Of a stretch of 61,922 nucleotides of DNA, positions 17,761 through 26,102 are shown in pieces. Made by a program: the position numbers and the translations under genes. The stretch's first letter is position 1. Every line of letters starts with the position of its first letter. Under the pieces are notes generated by a model. It searched no databases, was not told the origin of the DNA, and was given only the letters and a program-made list of their open reading frames with translations. Origin of the DNA: a virus. The stretch covers positions 1 to 61,922 of IMG/VR virus record IMGVR_UViG_3300017952_001659, one strand, 5' to 3'.

Positions 17761-18608
17761 AGAGGTACCTCATCAATAATTCTACCTAAACTAAATTTAT
17801 TCATTACATGAATGTTTTGTCCTTTGGTTTTGATTGCAGTGTATTCTCCTAAATAATCTTTCTTTTCAACTAAAAACATCATTTCGTCATCTTGTAGTTT
17901 CCAAAGGATATCTTTGTCGGTTGTGTAAAGCATAGAACCCGGTAACTGAGATGCAAAACTTCCTGATTCAAAACCATTCATAATATGAATAGCAATACTA
18001 AATGCAAAGTCATTTCTAAAAAGTGAAGAATTAATTTGGTATGTTCGTTTGTAATGTGTCCATTCTTGCTCTATGTGTTGTACTAAATCAAAGAATATTT
18101 TATTAGTTGGTGTTTTTCTAAAAAACACAACAGTTGCCCAATAAAAATCTACACTAGAATCAGTAATGTATTTGAATTCATTTTCATTTCTAACTTTTGC
18201 TATATCATTAGAATTTTTATAAAGAGCAAAATCTACATCTAGATCAAATACATTTGATAACATATTGTTAGACACAACATAATCAGTGTCCATTATAATA
18301 GTTTCGTCATAAGGAGAAAGTTCGTAGACACTTGCACGATTACTATTCTTAAAACTTGCAGTTCTTTGAGACATAGCACCATCATGGAACAGCCTAGAGT
18401 TTGTTCCATCTGTCCAATCTAGTTCAATTACAGTATCAAATATACTAGAATCAAAAGAACCTTTTAAATAGTCAACGCAATCTGTTGCTACTGTAGTAGG
18501 TAAATTTAAATATTTTTTTATTCTTTTTGCTAAAAAAACAGCCTGCTTAACATAGTCAATTTGTGAATTATTTTTGGCTATTAAAAATACACCTTTAGTC
18601 TTGCTCAT
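17757..18608 (-). CDS. Glycosyltransferase-like protein (GT8-like GT-A fold)
   Basis: The 283-residue protein is the paralogue of its downstream neighbour. It starts MSKTKGVFLIAKNNSQIDYV, and has TTVATD, then ELSPYDETIIMDTDYVV with D107-T-D109 as the metal-binding pair. Near the C-terminus NIHVMNK supplies a candidate histidine. The two genes overlap by 4 bases and are probably an old tandem duplication with diverged acceptor regions. It overlaps the small upstream gene by 14 bases. Confidence 0.65.
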   Translation of the reverse strand: MSKTKGVFLIAKNNSQIDYVKQAVFLAKRIKKYLNLPTTVATDCVDYLKGSFDSSIFDTVIELDWTDGTNSRLFHDGAMSQRTASFKNSNRASVYELSPYDETIIMDTDYVVSNNMLSNVFDLDVDFALYKNSNDIAKVRNENEFKYITDSSVDFYWATVVFFRKTPTNKIFFDLVQHIEQEWTHYKRTYQINSSLFRNDFAFSIAIHIMNGFESGSFASQLPGSMLYTTDKDILWKLQDDEMMFLVEKKDYLGEYTAIKTKGQNIHVMNKFSLGRIIDEVPL

Positions 18609-18951
18609 ATCCTACTAATTTTTCCACTTTTCTATTTTTCTTAAGATTACTATATTCTGAATAATAATCGTTAGATGCACTAGAATACTTTTCAACAATT
18701 TCTTCTAAAAAATCTTCTAAGTTATCAATAGAAGCAGGCAAGCCGTTGTCGTCAATTAATACCGTTGTATCTTGTCCTAGATTCAACATTGTACTACAAA
18801 AGGTTATAAGTTCTCTAGTTATGGTAAATTGACAGCCGCTAAAAAAATGTATCAAATCGTCATTGTATTTTTCTTTGAGGAGACGCTTTTGATTGTTGAG
18901 TGTAGTCATATAGTTGGAAAAGTCAAGTGCTTTTTCTAAACGTTCATCCAT
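18595..18951 (-). CDS. Small protein of unknown function, helical
   Basis: The 118-residue product is rich in charged and hydrophobic helix formers (LEKALDF, KRLLKEKYNDDL, LEDFLEEIVEKY) with no recognised enzyme motif. AGGAG lies a few bases before the ATG, a strong Shine-Dalgarno, and a TATAAATG box is found about 64 bases upstream. It is the first gene of the glycosyltransferase block after the 105-base gap. It may be a small structural or chaperone-type protein. Confidence 0.5.
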   Translation of the reverse strand: MDERLEKALDFSNYMTTLNNQKRLLKEKYNDDLIHFFSGCQFTITRELITFCSTMLNLGQDTTVLIDDNGLPASIDNLEDFLEEIVEKYSSASNDYYSEYSNLKKNRKVEKLVGYEQD

Positions 18952-18995
18952 AGATTTCTCCTGTGTGTATTATATATTGTGTGGAGCAGATTTTT

Positions 18996-19012
18996 AAAGT
19001 CAATCTGACTTT
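18996..19012. repeat. Perfect 7-bp inverted repeat in an intergenic gap
   Basis: AAAGTCA (18996-19002) and TGACTTT (19006-19012) flank the 3-base loop ATC in the 105-base gap between the Ig-array gene and the glycosyltransferase block. A hairpin at this site could limit read-through from the fibre genes, but no T-run follows the stem on the transcribed (minus) strand, so a classical terminator is not supported. Confidence 0.35.
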
Positions 19013-19014
19013 GC

Positions 19015-19022
19015 CATTTATA
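19015..19022 (-). promoter_or_regulatory. Candidate late-type promoter TATAAATG
   Basis: TATAAATG on the minus strand matches the T4 late promoter box TATAAATA at seven of eight positions and precedes the gene starting at 18951 by about 64 bases. It is farther from its gene than the other candidate boxes, so support is weaker. Confidence 0.25.
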
Positions 19023-19056
19023 TTATAATAACACAGGATTTAAGAAATGTCAAGGA

Positions 19057-22000
19057 TTAAGAAGCCCAATAAATTAAGGTACTTGCACTTACTGAATTTC
19101 CATCGTTGTGTGTATAAGTAACTGTTAAATTTTCGTAAAAGCCTTGAGATTTTGTACCGGCTCTCCAAGTTCCAGTTACAGTGCCGTCAGTAACTTGAGA
19201 TCCATTAACGCTAGTAAGTGTAGTATTTGCGCCGCTTTCGCTCCACGTTCCTACTCCATTAGATAATGCACTACCACCTGTGTCGTAGGCTGTGAGAGTA
19301 ATACTAAAGCTACTTCCGCTAGTTACTATAATATAACCAGAAGCAGGCAAGCCGCCGATACTACCAATTGTTGGTCCTGTTGCTGCATCAATTGTTGCAT
19401 TATCTGTATCTAATGTGTCAGTACCGTGTGCTAGTACTGCTGTAAGTGAACTGCCTGGGTAACCTGCTGTATCAAATACTAATTGACCTGATGTACCATT
19501 ACCCGATACAACCAATGTATTAAGATCACGATACATATATGCTGTTACTGTAGTAGTTGTATTTGATGTTGACCAAATTGCAACTGCTGAATCACCTTCT
19601 TGATAAGAACTAGCATCAAAGTATATCTGTCCGCTGACTGTAGGCGGTGGTGTTGCTGTAACTAGAACACTATCAGTTGCTAAAGTTCCGCTATCATCTA
19701 TTAATGAAAAACTCCAAGTACCTGCAGAACTAAGTGTTTGTGATAAACTTGACGGATTTAGCGTTGGGCTGAAGCTACCTTGAGATACTCCGTCTTTGAA
19801 ATATTCAATATAAACATTGTTAGCATTTGAATAACTCCATGCTACTGTAAACGTGGTAGAATTCGCAACACCAGAACTTGGCGAAACTTGAATCGATCCG
19901 CTTGGTGGAGGATATCTCACTTGTAGTGTGTTTGATGTTGTAGAGCCGCCAATTGAACTAGTTCCTGATAAAGTTATATAATAGTCAATCTCACCGGTAT
20001 GGACTTGATTAGATACGGTATAGTTTCCGCTCGAGTCAGCATTAAAAGTTACGCTAGTACCTGAAGTACTCCATGGCTGTCCACCTGGATACAATGTGCC
20101 ATATACAGTAAGGATGTATGTTCCGTTTGGTTCAGCGTTTGTTAATGATACTGTATATGGCTCGTTAACTTCTACAGAGCTAGGACTTATAGTTAGACTA
20201 GGAGCATATGTAACTGTTGTAGAAGCCGAATCACTGCCTGCACTGTCAGATATAGATGCTGACCATGTACCGACAACATTCAACGGTCCAACAACCGAAC
20301 CGGTGGCGTCTGTAGATTGTGCATGGAGGATGCCGTTTGGTTTATATAATGATGCAACAGTACCAGTACCATAAGAATTCCATGTAAGTGTAAAGTTATC
20401 TGAATTAATTGCGCCGCTGCTTGGTGATAAACTAATAGTCGGCGGGTCTGCTGCAGGTGGATTAATTGTTTGTACAACTGTTATTGAACTAGGAGATCCA
20501 ACTCCAAACGTAAATACATATGTAAACGTTCCCCAGTCAGTGTGTACTCCAGATCCAGAAGCTTCTCCATTTGAGTCTAAAATAACGTTATTGTTTCCAG
20601 TGAATGGGCCTCTATCGTAAGTCCAACTTATATTTACAGTATCTCCTGGAGTTCCCGAAACTGCTATAGTATATGTATCAGACTGCCCTGTTCCTGCTGC
20701 ACCTGTGAATCCAATAGGATTTGGTGTGATTGAAGCTGAGTTTGGTCTATATCCGATAGTTGTTTCAACAGTATTTGCTGCTACAGTTCCGCCTGCGCCA
20801 GTAGCAGTACCGGATATTGCTACCGTACCTACAGAATTTTGCGCAGGAATTGTTTGGGTTCCTGACGTAGCTGTTCCTGGAGAGGTTATTGAATTTCCGA
20901 GTACACCAACTATTACTCTAGTTGTAGATGTTGCATTTGTTGCCGACCAACTAAAATCAAATGGGTCACCTATATATGCCGATGACGGTGCTGTAATAGT
21001 CATAGTCGGTGATGGTGCTGCTGAGCCAACATTAACAGTTTGTGAAGTTGTTACACTTCCTGCTCCGTTAGTTGCAGTAAGCGTATATGTAGTATTTGTT
21101 GTAGGAGATATTGTTGTAGCACCACTTGAAGCATTAACTGATCCAATTCCTTGGTCAATAGTAACAGTATCAGCATATTGTACAACCCAGCTTAGTGTTG
21201 TACTATCTCCTGATGTGATAGAACTTGATCCTGCTGTAAAATATACTATTGAGGGAATATCAATAACAGTAGCACTATCGTTTATATTAACTCCGTCATA
21301 ACTAGCTGCTCCTGCAATGGAGCCTCTGCCTGAGACTGTAATCGATACACTATTAGATCCTGTTTTAGAACCAGATGTATTGTTGATAGGACTACCTACT
21401 AAAGAATATCCGACTGATGCATTTGTATCGTTTGGATCAAGTGTCCAATTAAATGTTGCTGTGTCACCTGAATTATATTGTGCTTGATCCCAACTAGCGG
21501 CAGTTAATACAGAAGCCTGAGATGTTACTACTATTGTGTCTTCTACGTATGTTGCACCTTTTACTGACGTTAGTCCATTAGGATATCCATTTGGTGAAAT
21601 TCTAACAGTCCATGTGCCTGTGAGTGCCGGAGTTGACGTAGCCGATCCTATTAAATCAGTACCATTTGGTACTCCGTACGTAATGCCATTAGAACCAATT
21701 ATACTAACTATTGAACTAGTATATCCTCCAGCATTCCACGAATAGGTAACACTATTGTTAACTTCTACTGTACTTGCAGCATATGATATTGACGGTGCTT
21801 GAACTCCTTCAAAAGTAGTCGAATACGATCCGTTGCCCCAAGAGTTAGACGTTGTAATATTTGCTGTGTATGTTCCTGTTCCTGTTGGTGTAATTGTTTC
21901 GTTGCCGGATGTAAGGTTACTACTAAAAATAGTAGTTCCGTTATGGTTAGTTACTGTAACTGTAGTTGTTGTGCCGCCGCCGGAAGTCCAAGAAAGTAAC

Positions 22001-23553
22001 GTTGAACTTCTTGTGTCAACACCACTATCATTAAAACTAATACTAGGCGTTGGAGGATCTTGTGTTGCTGCAACGTAGTGAGTTGCACTTACAGTGCCTG
22101 CCGCGTTTGATGCTGTTAGTGTATATGTAATGTTGTTTGAAATAGTTACATTTTCAGTACCTGTTGCGCCTGTAACTGTAACTGATGGCGATCCGTCATC
22201 TGCAGAAAGTATCAAAGTTGTTGCATTACTAACATTCCACGATAATCCTATACTACTTCCAATTGTAGCAGAGCTTGCGCCGCCAAACGAATTAATAACA
22301 GGGGGTTGTACAACACTAACTGTTGCTGTTGCTGAGTCTGTTCCGTCACTGTTTGTAGCTGTTAGAGTGTATGTTGTTGATGATGTAGGACCAACAACTG
22401 TACTTCCACTAGAAGAATTAACCGTTCCGATGCCTCTGTTGATACTTGCACTTGTTCCATTTAATATAGTCCAAGATAATGTAGAACTGCTTCCACTTGA
22501 AATGCTGCTAGGTAATGCTGTAAAACTTGTAATAGTTGGCGGAACTGGAATTGTATTACCTAAAGGAGTAAGTAATGATCCAACCGGCGGAGTTGAAATA
22601 ACCACAGTGTCATAATCAGTTCCATTAATGTTAACTTGTCCATTTGGTAGTGCAACTTCTGCTATACTACTAAAGTCTCCTAGTACAGTTTCGTCAATTC
22701 CCCATGTTGTATTATTTGGTGCATCGTCTGTAAATGATGCTTTAAATTGTATTGTAGTTGCATTAACTTCTCTAGCAAATAATTCATAATCATTTCTAGT
22801 ATAAACTGAGCCGCCTGTTTGACGGTATACTTTTTGATATGCAGAGCCAAGTTGATAGTTTCCTATACTATAACCTGTTCCTGCGCCTGTACTACTAGAA
22901 GTTGCATTTGCTTTAAACGAAATAGCACCCATAGCACTTAGTCTAGTTTGCCAGTCAACTGTTTTAGCTTGAGATCCTGTATATGCAACATTTGCACTAC
23001 ATCTAATTTGTCCGCCGGCATTAAAAAATTCTTGTCTTGCAATTGCACTTGCAAAAGTAACTTGGAAAATATGGTTAATTGTTCCATTCCAGTTACCACT
23101 TACTGTATTATATCTTGTACTAGTTATTACTGCATTTTGAGAATCTAGTAGTGCAGAAACACTTAGTTGTGTTGTTGCATCAACTAAAAATTTATCAGTA
23201 TCAATGTCTGTTGCAAGAGACTCTAAACCTTGCATATAAATTTCTTCAACTTTATCAGTATCTTCAAGATTTATATCGTAGTCGCCCACAACAAAGGGAT
23301 TTATAGTTACACTAGAAGCACCTAATTGGTGTGCTCTAATACGGATTAAATCAATATAAAGATTTTCGTAATCTTCTGCTGAAATTTTATCAGCATCTAA
23401 AGGATCAGTTACTGATCCTGTACCAGTAACACTTTGAGTAGTAAATGATTGTCCATAACCGTATGTAGGCGTAACAGATGTTGAACTACCAAGAATCAAA
23501 TTAACTTGATCTCTAAGAGTATTATATCTATTAGCTAGAATTACAGTTGGCAT
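19057..23553 (-). CDS. Large Ig-domain-array tail fibre or adhesin
   Basis: The 1498-residue protein has an N-terminal domain of about 320 residues that is paralogous to the whole 23618-24568 product (RYNTLRDQVNLILG compared with RINNLQSRVELILG, both followed by GYGQ). After it come roughly a dozen Ig/PKD-like modules of 80-100 residues, each entered by a P-rich linker (PPTITSF, PPVINSF, DPPTPSISF, PPTISLSPSSG) and carrying STLSWT or SFTLTW-type core strands. Two modules are near copies (SSTLSWTILNGTSASINRGIG and STTLSWVVQYADTVTIDQGIG). Such arrays make extended, sticky surface proteins on tailed phages. No signal peptide is present. An AATAAATA late box lies 26 bases before the ATG. Confidence 0.7.
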   Translation of the reverse strand: MPTVILANRYNTLRDQVNLILGSSTSVTPTYGYGQSFTTQSVTGTGSVTDPLDADKISAEDYENLYIDLIRIRAHQLGASSVTINPFVVGDYDINLEDTDKVEEIYMQGLESLATDIDTDKFLVDATTQLSVSALLDSQNAVITSTRYNTVSGNWNGTINHIFQVTFASAIARQEFFNAGGQIRCSANVAYTGSQAKTVDWQTRLSAMGAISFKANATSSSTGAGTGYSIGNYQLGSAYQKVYRQTGGSVYTRNDYELFAREVNATTIQFKASFTDDAPNNTTWGIDETVLGDFSSIAEVALPNGQVNINGTDYDTVVISTPPVGSLLTPLGNTIPVPPTITSFTALPSSISSGSSSTLSWTILNGTSASINRGIGTVNSSSGSTVVGPTSSTTYTLTATNSDGTDSATATVSVVQPPVINSFGGASSATIGSSIGLSWNVSNATTLILSADDGSPSVTVTGATGTENVTISNNITYTLTASNAAGTVSATHYVAATQDPPTPSISFNDSGVDTRSSTLLSWTSGGGTTTTVTVTNHNGTTIFSSNLTSGNETITPTGTGTYTANITTSNSWGNGSYSTTFEGVQAPSISYAASTVEVNNSVTYSWNAGGYTSSIVSIIGSNGITYGVPNGTDLIGSATSTPALTGTWTVRISPNGYPNGLTSVKGATYVEDTIVVTSQASVLTAASWDQAQYNSGDTATFNWTLDPNDTNASVGYSLVGSPINNTSGSKTGSNSVSITVSGRGSIAGAASYDGVNINDSATVIDIPSIVYFTAGSSSITSGDSTTLSWVVQYADTVTIDQGIGSVNASSGATTISPTTNTTYTLTATNGAGSVTTSQTVNVGSAAPSPTMTITAPSSAYIGDPFDFSWSATNATSTTRVIVGVLGNSITSPGTATSGTQTIPAQNSVGTVAISGTATGAGGTVAANTVETTIGYRPNSASITPNPIGFTGAAGTGQSDTYTIAVSGTPGDTVNISWTYDRGPFTGNNNVILDSNGEASGSGVHTDWGTFTYVFTFGVGSPSSITVVQTINPPAADPPTISLSPSSGAINSDNFTLTWNSYGTGTVASLYKPNGILHAQSTDATGSVVGPLNVVGTWSASISDSAGSDSASTTVTYAPSLTISPSSVEVNEPYTVSLTNAEPNGTYILTVYGTLYPGGQPWSTSGTSVTFNADSSGNYTVSNQVHTGEIDYYITLSGTSSIGGSTTSNTLQVRYPPPSGSIQVSPSSGVANSTTFTVAWSYSNANNVYIEYFKDGVSQGSFSPTLNPSSLSQTLSSAGTWSFSLIDDSGTLATDSVLVTATPPPTVSGQIYFDASSYQEGDSAVAIWSTSNTTTTVTAYMYRDLNTLVVSGNGTSGQLVFDTAGYPGSSLTAVLAHGTDTLDTDNATIDAATGPTIGSIGGLPASGYIIVTSGSSFSITLTAYDTGGSALSNGVGTWSESGANTTLTSVNGSQVTDGTVTGTWRAGTKSQGFYENLTVTYTHNDGNSVSASTLIYWAS

Positions 23554-23578
23554 CTACATCTCTCTTTTTTAATTATAG

Positions 23579-23586
23579 TATTTATT
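23579..23586 (-). promoter_or_regulatory. Candidate late promoter AATAAATA
   Basis: On the minus strand AATAAATA lies 26 bases before the ATG of the Ig-array gene, the same spacing as the boxes before 26065 and 49677. It matches T4's TATAAATA at seven positions and gp55 is encoded in this window. A 6-bp stem TTAGAA/TTCTAA with a T5 loop lies just upstream, after the previous gene. Confidence 0.45.
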
Positions 23587-23617
23587 TAGAAAAAAATTCT
23601 AATAAATTACTATAGGA

Positions 23618-24568
23618 TTATGCCAACTCGTGGTCGTTAAAATAAGTAGGAGCAGGAACAACTACGTCTGAGTCAGCTCTATAATGCTGAACAAAACTTT
23701 CAAGTCTTCCGTCTACATTGTTGTCAATATTATTATCAAATACAGTATCGTTAAATTCAACTCTAAAAATAATTCTATTTGCTATATCACTTCTAGCTTT
23801 AATAGTGTATAAGTTGCCTGCATATATACCACTGTATGTTCCTGCGCCAACTTTTTGGTAGATTGTTTGATAAGCACTAGTTAAACCATAATTACCAATT
23901 GCTTGTGTTACCGTATCTGCATTTGAACCAATTTTTTGATAAGTTTCGTTTGCTTTAAATTTAATAATTCCAACTTGCGAAGTTAGCTGCGTCCAATCTA
24001 ACCCTTTTGGCGTTGCTGCGTTAGTTACATTTGCTGTAAATCTAATTTCTCCGCCTGTGTTAAAAAAGAATCTTCTGTGATTTTCTGACGAAAAAGTAAC
24101 TGTAAATTCATGATATAATAGACCGTTCCAATTTGAAGCTCTAGCAGTAGCAATACCATATTCTAAAGATGCTTGTGTGCTATCCATTAACCTCTTATCA
24201 GCTTCTACTTGAGTCATTAAACGTTCAAAATCAGCAATACCTTTTTTATCACCGTCTGGATCTGTACTTGATACACCATCATCATTTACAAAAAAGCTAG
24301 TTTCTTCTGCAACTACGTTTAAATTTTGTATTACTTCAGCAATACCAGTATCGCCAGGTCCAACTTGGTGGACTCTTGCTTTAATAATATCAGTATAGAT
24401 GTTGTTTAAATCTTCGGCAGTGATAACATTATTATTATCACCCGGCGCACTAGATACTTGATTACTTGACAGTGTTTGTCCATAACCGTTTTGTCCCGAG
24501 CCTGTTCCTAAAATTAGTTCTACTCGAGATTGTAAGTTATTAATTCGTGCTGCTGTAATATCTGCCAT
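23618..24568 (-). CDS. Virion structural protein, short paralogue of the Ig-array protein N-terminus
   Basis: The 316-residue product is alignable along its full length with the first 320 residues of the next gene's product: MADITAARINNLQSRVELIL, GYGQTLSSNQV, AEDLNNIYTDIIKARVHQ, then WNGLLYHEFTVTFSSENHRRFFFNTGGEIRFTANV and AYQTIYQKVG. This is therefore probably a base domain that is present alone here and fused to an Ig array in the neighbour. The conserved FFNTGGxIR strand pattern suggests a beta-rich assembly domain. The gap to the upstream fibre gene is 9 bases. Confidence 0.6.
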   Translation of the reverse strand: MADITAARINNLQSRVELILGTGSGQNGYGQTLSSNQVSSAPGDNNNVITAEDLNNIYTDIIKARVHQVGPGDTGIAEVIQNLNVVAEETSFFVNDDGVSSTDPDGDKKGIADFERLMTQVEADKRLMDSTQASLEYGIATARASNWNGLLYHEFTVTFSSENHRRFFFNTGGEIRFTANVTNAATPKGLDWTQLTSQVGIIKFKANETYQKIGSNADTVTQAIGNYGLTSAYQTIYQKVGAGTYSGIYAGNLYTIKARSDIANRIIFRVEFNDTVFDNNIDNNVDGRLESFVQHYRADSDVVVPAPTYFNDHELA

Positions 24569-24577
24569 GACGATTCC

Positions 24578-26065
24578 TTATACCTTTAGCACACATTCTA
24601 CTAACTTTTCACCCTCGTCATGATTGCTTTCTAGTGCAATTCCAACCATTGATCCGCCATTAATTGCAGTACTTGCACAACCATTTTCGTCTACATATAC
24701 TGCATCACCTTTGCTTACTGGACCAATTACTCTAACCGGTAAGCGTCCTTTTAAACCAATGTATTGTCCTTCTGCATCACTGTTCATCATTACAGCAGGC
24801 TGAGTTGACACTACACCAATTGCTATACAACCTCTGCCAGCTGCTTCAACTTCATGATCATCATGTCTGCACACACATACTACTGTACCTGGTGCTAATT
24901 CTTCGCCTGTGCTGTATTTTTCTGCTAAGTCAGCATAACGTGCTGTTGTTGCTGTACCGTCAAATAAATTTGCTGCAATAGTTCCTGTCGCATCTCTAAC
25001 TGCAACTGTATCTGGATTTGCACTTGTACTTGCACTACGGAAATTTGTTCCTACTCTAAGTGTATTTGCCTTAGTAGCTTCACCAACAAATGATGTAGCG
25101 TATACATTTGCCCATGTTGCAGAACCTGAACCTAAATTAAATGTTGCATCTGCTCCAGGAATAAGCGATGTAGAGTTTATTGTTGCAACGTGGGTTAATG
25201 TGCCGCCGCTGTCTGTAGTTTTAAACTTAATTACACCATTATTTGTAACGTTTTGAATTACGCCATCAAATCCATTAGTATCAATTTTTATGTGTAAATC
25301 ATTACTATCTCCAACAAAGGCACCAGAGTCAGGTATTTCAATTGATTCTGTAAAGACAGTATTTTGTCCTTGTGAAATTTGTACAAAATCACTAGCAGGA
25401 ATACCTCCTAATTTTGCTGCGTTAGACGCTGTACCCCAGAAATAGTGATCAGTACTTGTTACACCATTAGTTGCTGCCTTTGTATTTTTAAGGGTAATAC
25501 CTTTTTTGATTCTATCAAATCCTTGAGCTCTTAAGTTAACTTCGCTTACATTTAAGTCAAATTCATTTGGGCTAGTTATAAATAGATATTCATCTTCAAT
25601 AATGGCTGTAATAATGCCTCTTGGAGTACTAGTAGTATCTAAAACTTCCATACTTTGCATTTGGGTTACGCCTTCGCCTGCATTCTGCGGGCCAATTAGT
25701 ATGAAGCTAGTTCCGTTGTATACATAAAGCTGATCGTTTGCACTATCCCACCAAAAATCTCCTACTGCAAGTCCGCTTGGCTCGCCTGTTGAAATTTCTG
25801 CGCCGCCTGTTGTTCGCCATTGTGCGCCGTCATAAAATTTTAATTTGCTATTTCCAGTATCAAACCAAATCTGTCCGCTGATTGGTCTTGCTGGCTGATT
25901 TGCTCCAGCAAAATTTTCTAGCAAAAACAGGAAGTTTTCATTCTGGATCTCACCGTAACCTGCATAGTTTTTACCTATAAATTTTAGGTCAGTGGTTTGA
26001 TCAACAGTTCCGTCTTCGACTGTTGTTAATAATGTATTGTTATATCTGTCTATTTGATAAGCCAT
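24578..26065 (-). CDS. Tail fibre-like protein with C-terminal adhesin/processing-like domain
   Basis: The 495-residue protein starts with the module shared by the next two genes: MAYQIDRYNNT, GYGE, NENFLFLLENFA, PISGQIWFDT, LKFYDG and GDFWWD...QLYVYNGTSFILIGPQ (about 1-130). A middle section is Gly/Thr/Asn-rich fibre sequence. The C-terminus RYADLAEKY...PGTVVCVC resembles a peptidase G2/IMC-type fibre tail, which I note cautiously. The segment ends GDAVYVDENGCAS...VGIALES, a compact beta domain. AGGGG precedes the start and a GATAAATA box lies 26 bases further up. Confidence 0.6.
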   Translation of the reverse strand: MAYQIDRYNNTLLTTVEDGTVDQTTDLKFIGKNYAGYGEIQNENFLFLLENFAGANQPARPISGQIWFDTGNSKLKFYDGAQWRTTGGAEISTGEPSGLAVGDFWWDSANDQLYVYNGTSFILIGPQNAGEGVTQMQSMEVLDTTSTPRGIITAIIEDEYLFITSPNEFDLNVSEVNLRAQGFDRIKKGITLKNTKAATNGVTSTDHYFWGTASNAAKLGGIPASDFVQISQGQNTVFTESIEIPDSGAFVGDSNDLHIKIDTNGFDGVIQNVTNNGVIKFKTTDSGGTLTHVATINSTSLIPGADATFNLGSGSATWANVYATSFVGEATKANTLRVGTNFRSASTSANPDTVAVRDATGTIAANLFDGTATTARYADLAEKYSTGEELAPGTVVCVCRHDDHEVEAAGRGCIAIGVVSTQPAVMMNSDAEGQYIGLKGRLPVRVIGPVSKGDAVYVDENGCASTAINGGSMVGIALESNHDEGEKLVECVLKV

Positions 26066-26081
26066 TCGTGTAACCCCTAAG

Positions 26082-26098
26082 CATTTATATTATTTATC
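26082..26098 (-). promoter_or_regulatory. Candidate late promoter (GATAAATA with overlapping-type TATAAATG)
   Basis: The minus strand reads GATAAATA (26098 to 26091) and then TATAAATG (26089 to 26082). Both match TATAAATA at seven positions. The upstream box is 26 bases from the ATG at 26065. The pair lies in the 37-base gap between two fibre genes. Confidence 0.45.
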
Positions 26099-26102
26099 GT
26101 TT

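Noticed and set aside
18996-19012. Rho-independent terminator after the Ig-array gene
   Set aside because: The 7-bp stem is AT-rich and lacks the T-run on the transcribed strand, so it is listed only as an inverted repeat.
20705-21301. 198-codon open frame on the plus strand opposite the Ig-array gene
   Set aside because: It is antisense to a clear coding region, has valine-rich composition typical of the complement of Thr/Ser-rich genes, and no ribosome site or family pattern.
22094-22615. 173-codon open frame on the plus strand opposite the same gene
   Set aside because: Same reason: a shadow of repetitive Ig modules in which codon bias keeps the other strand open.
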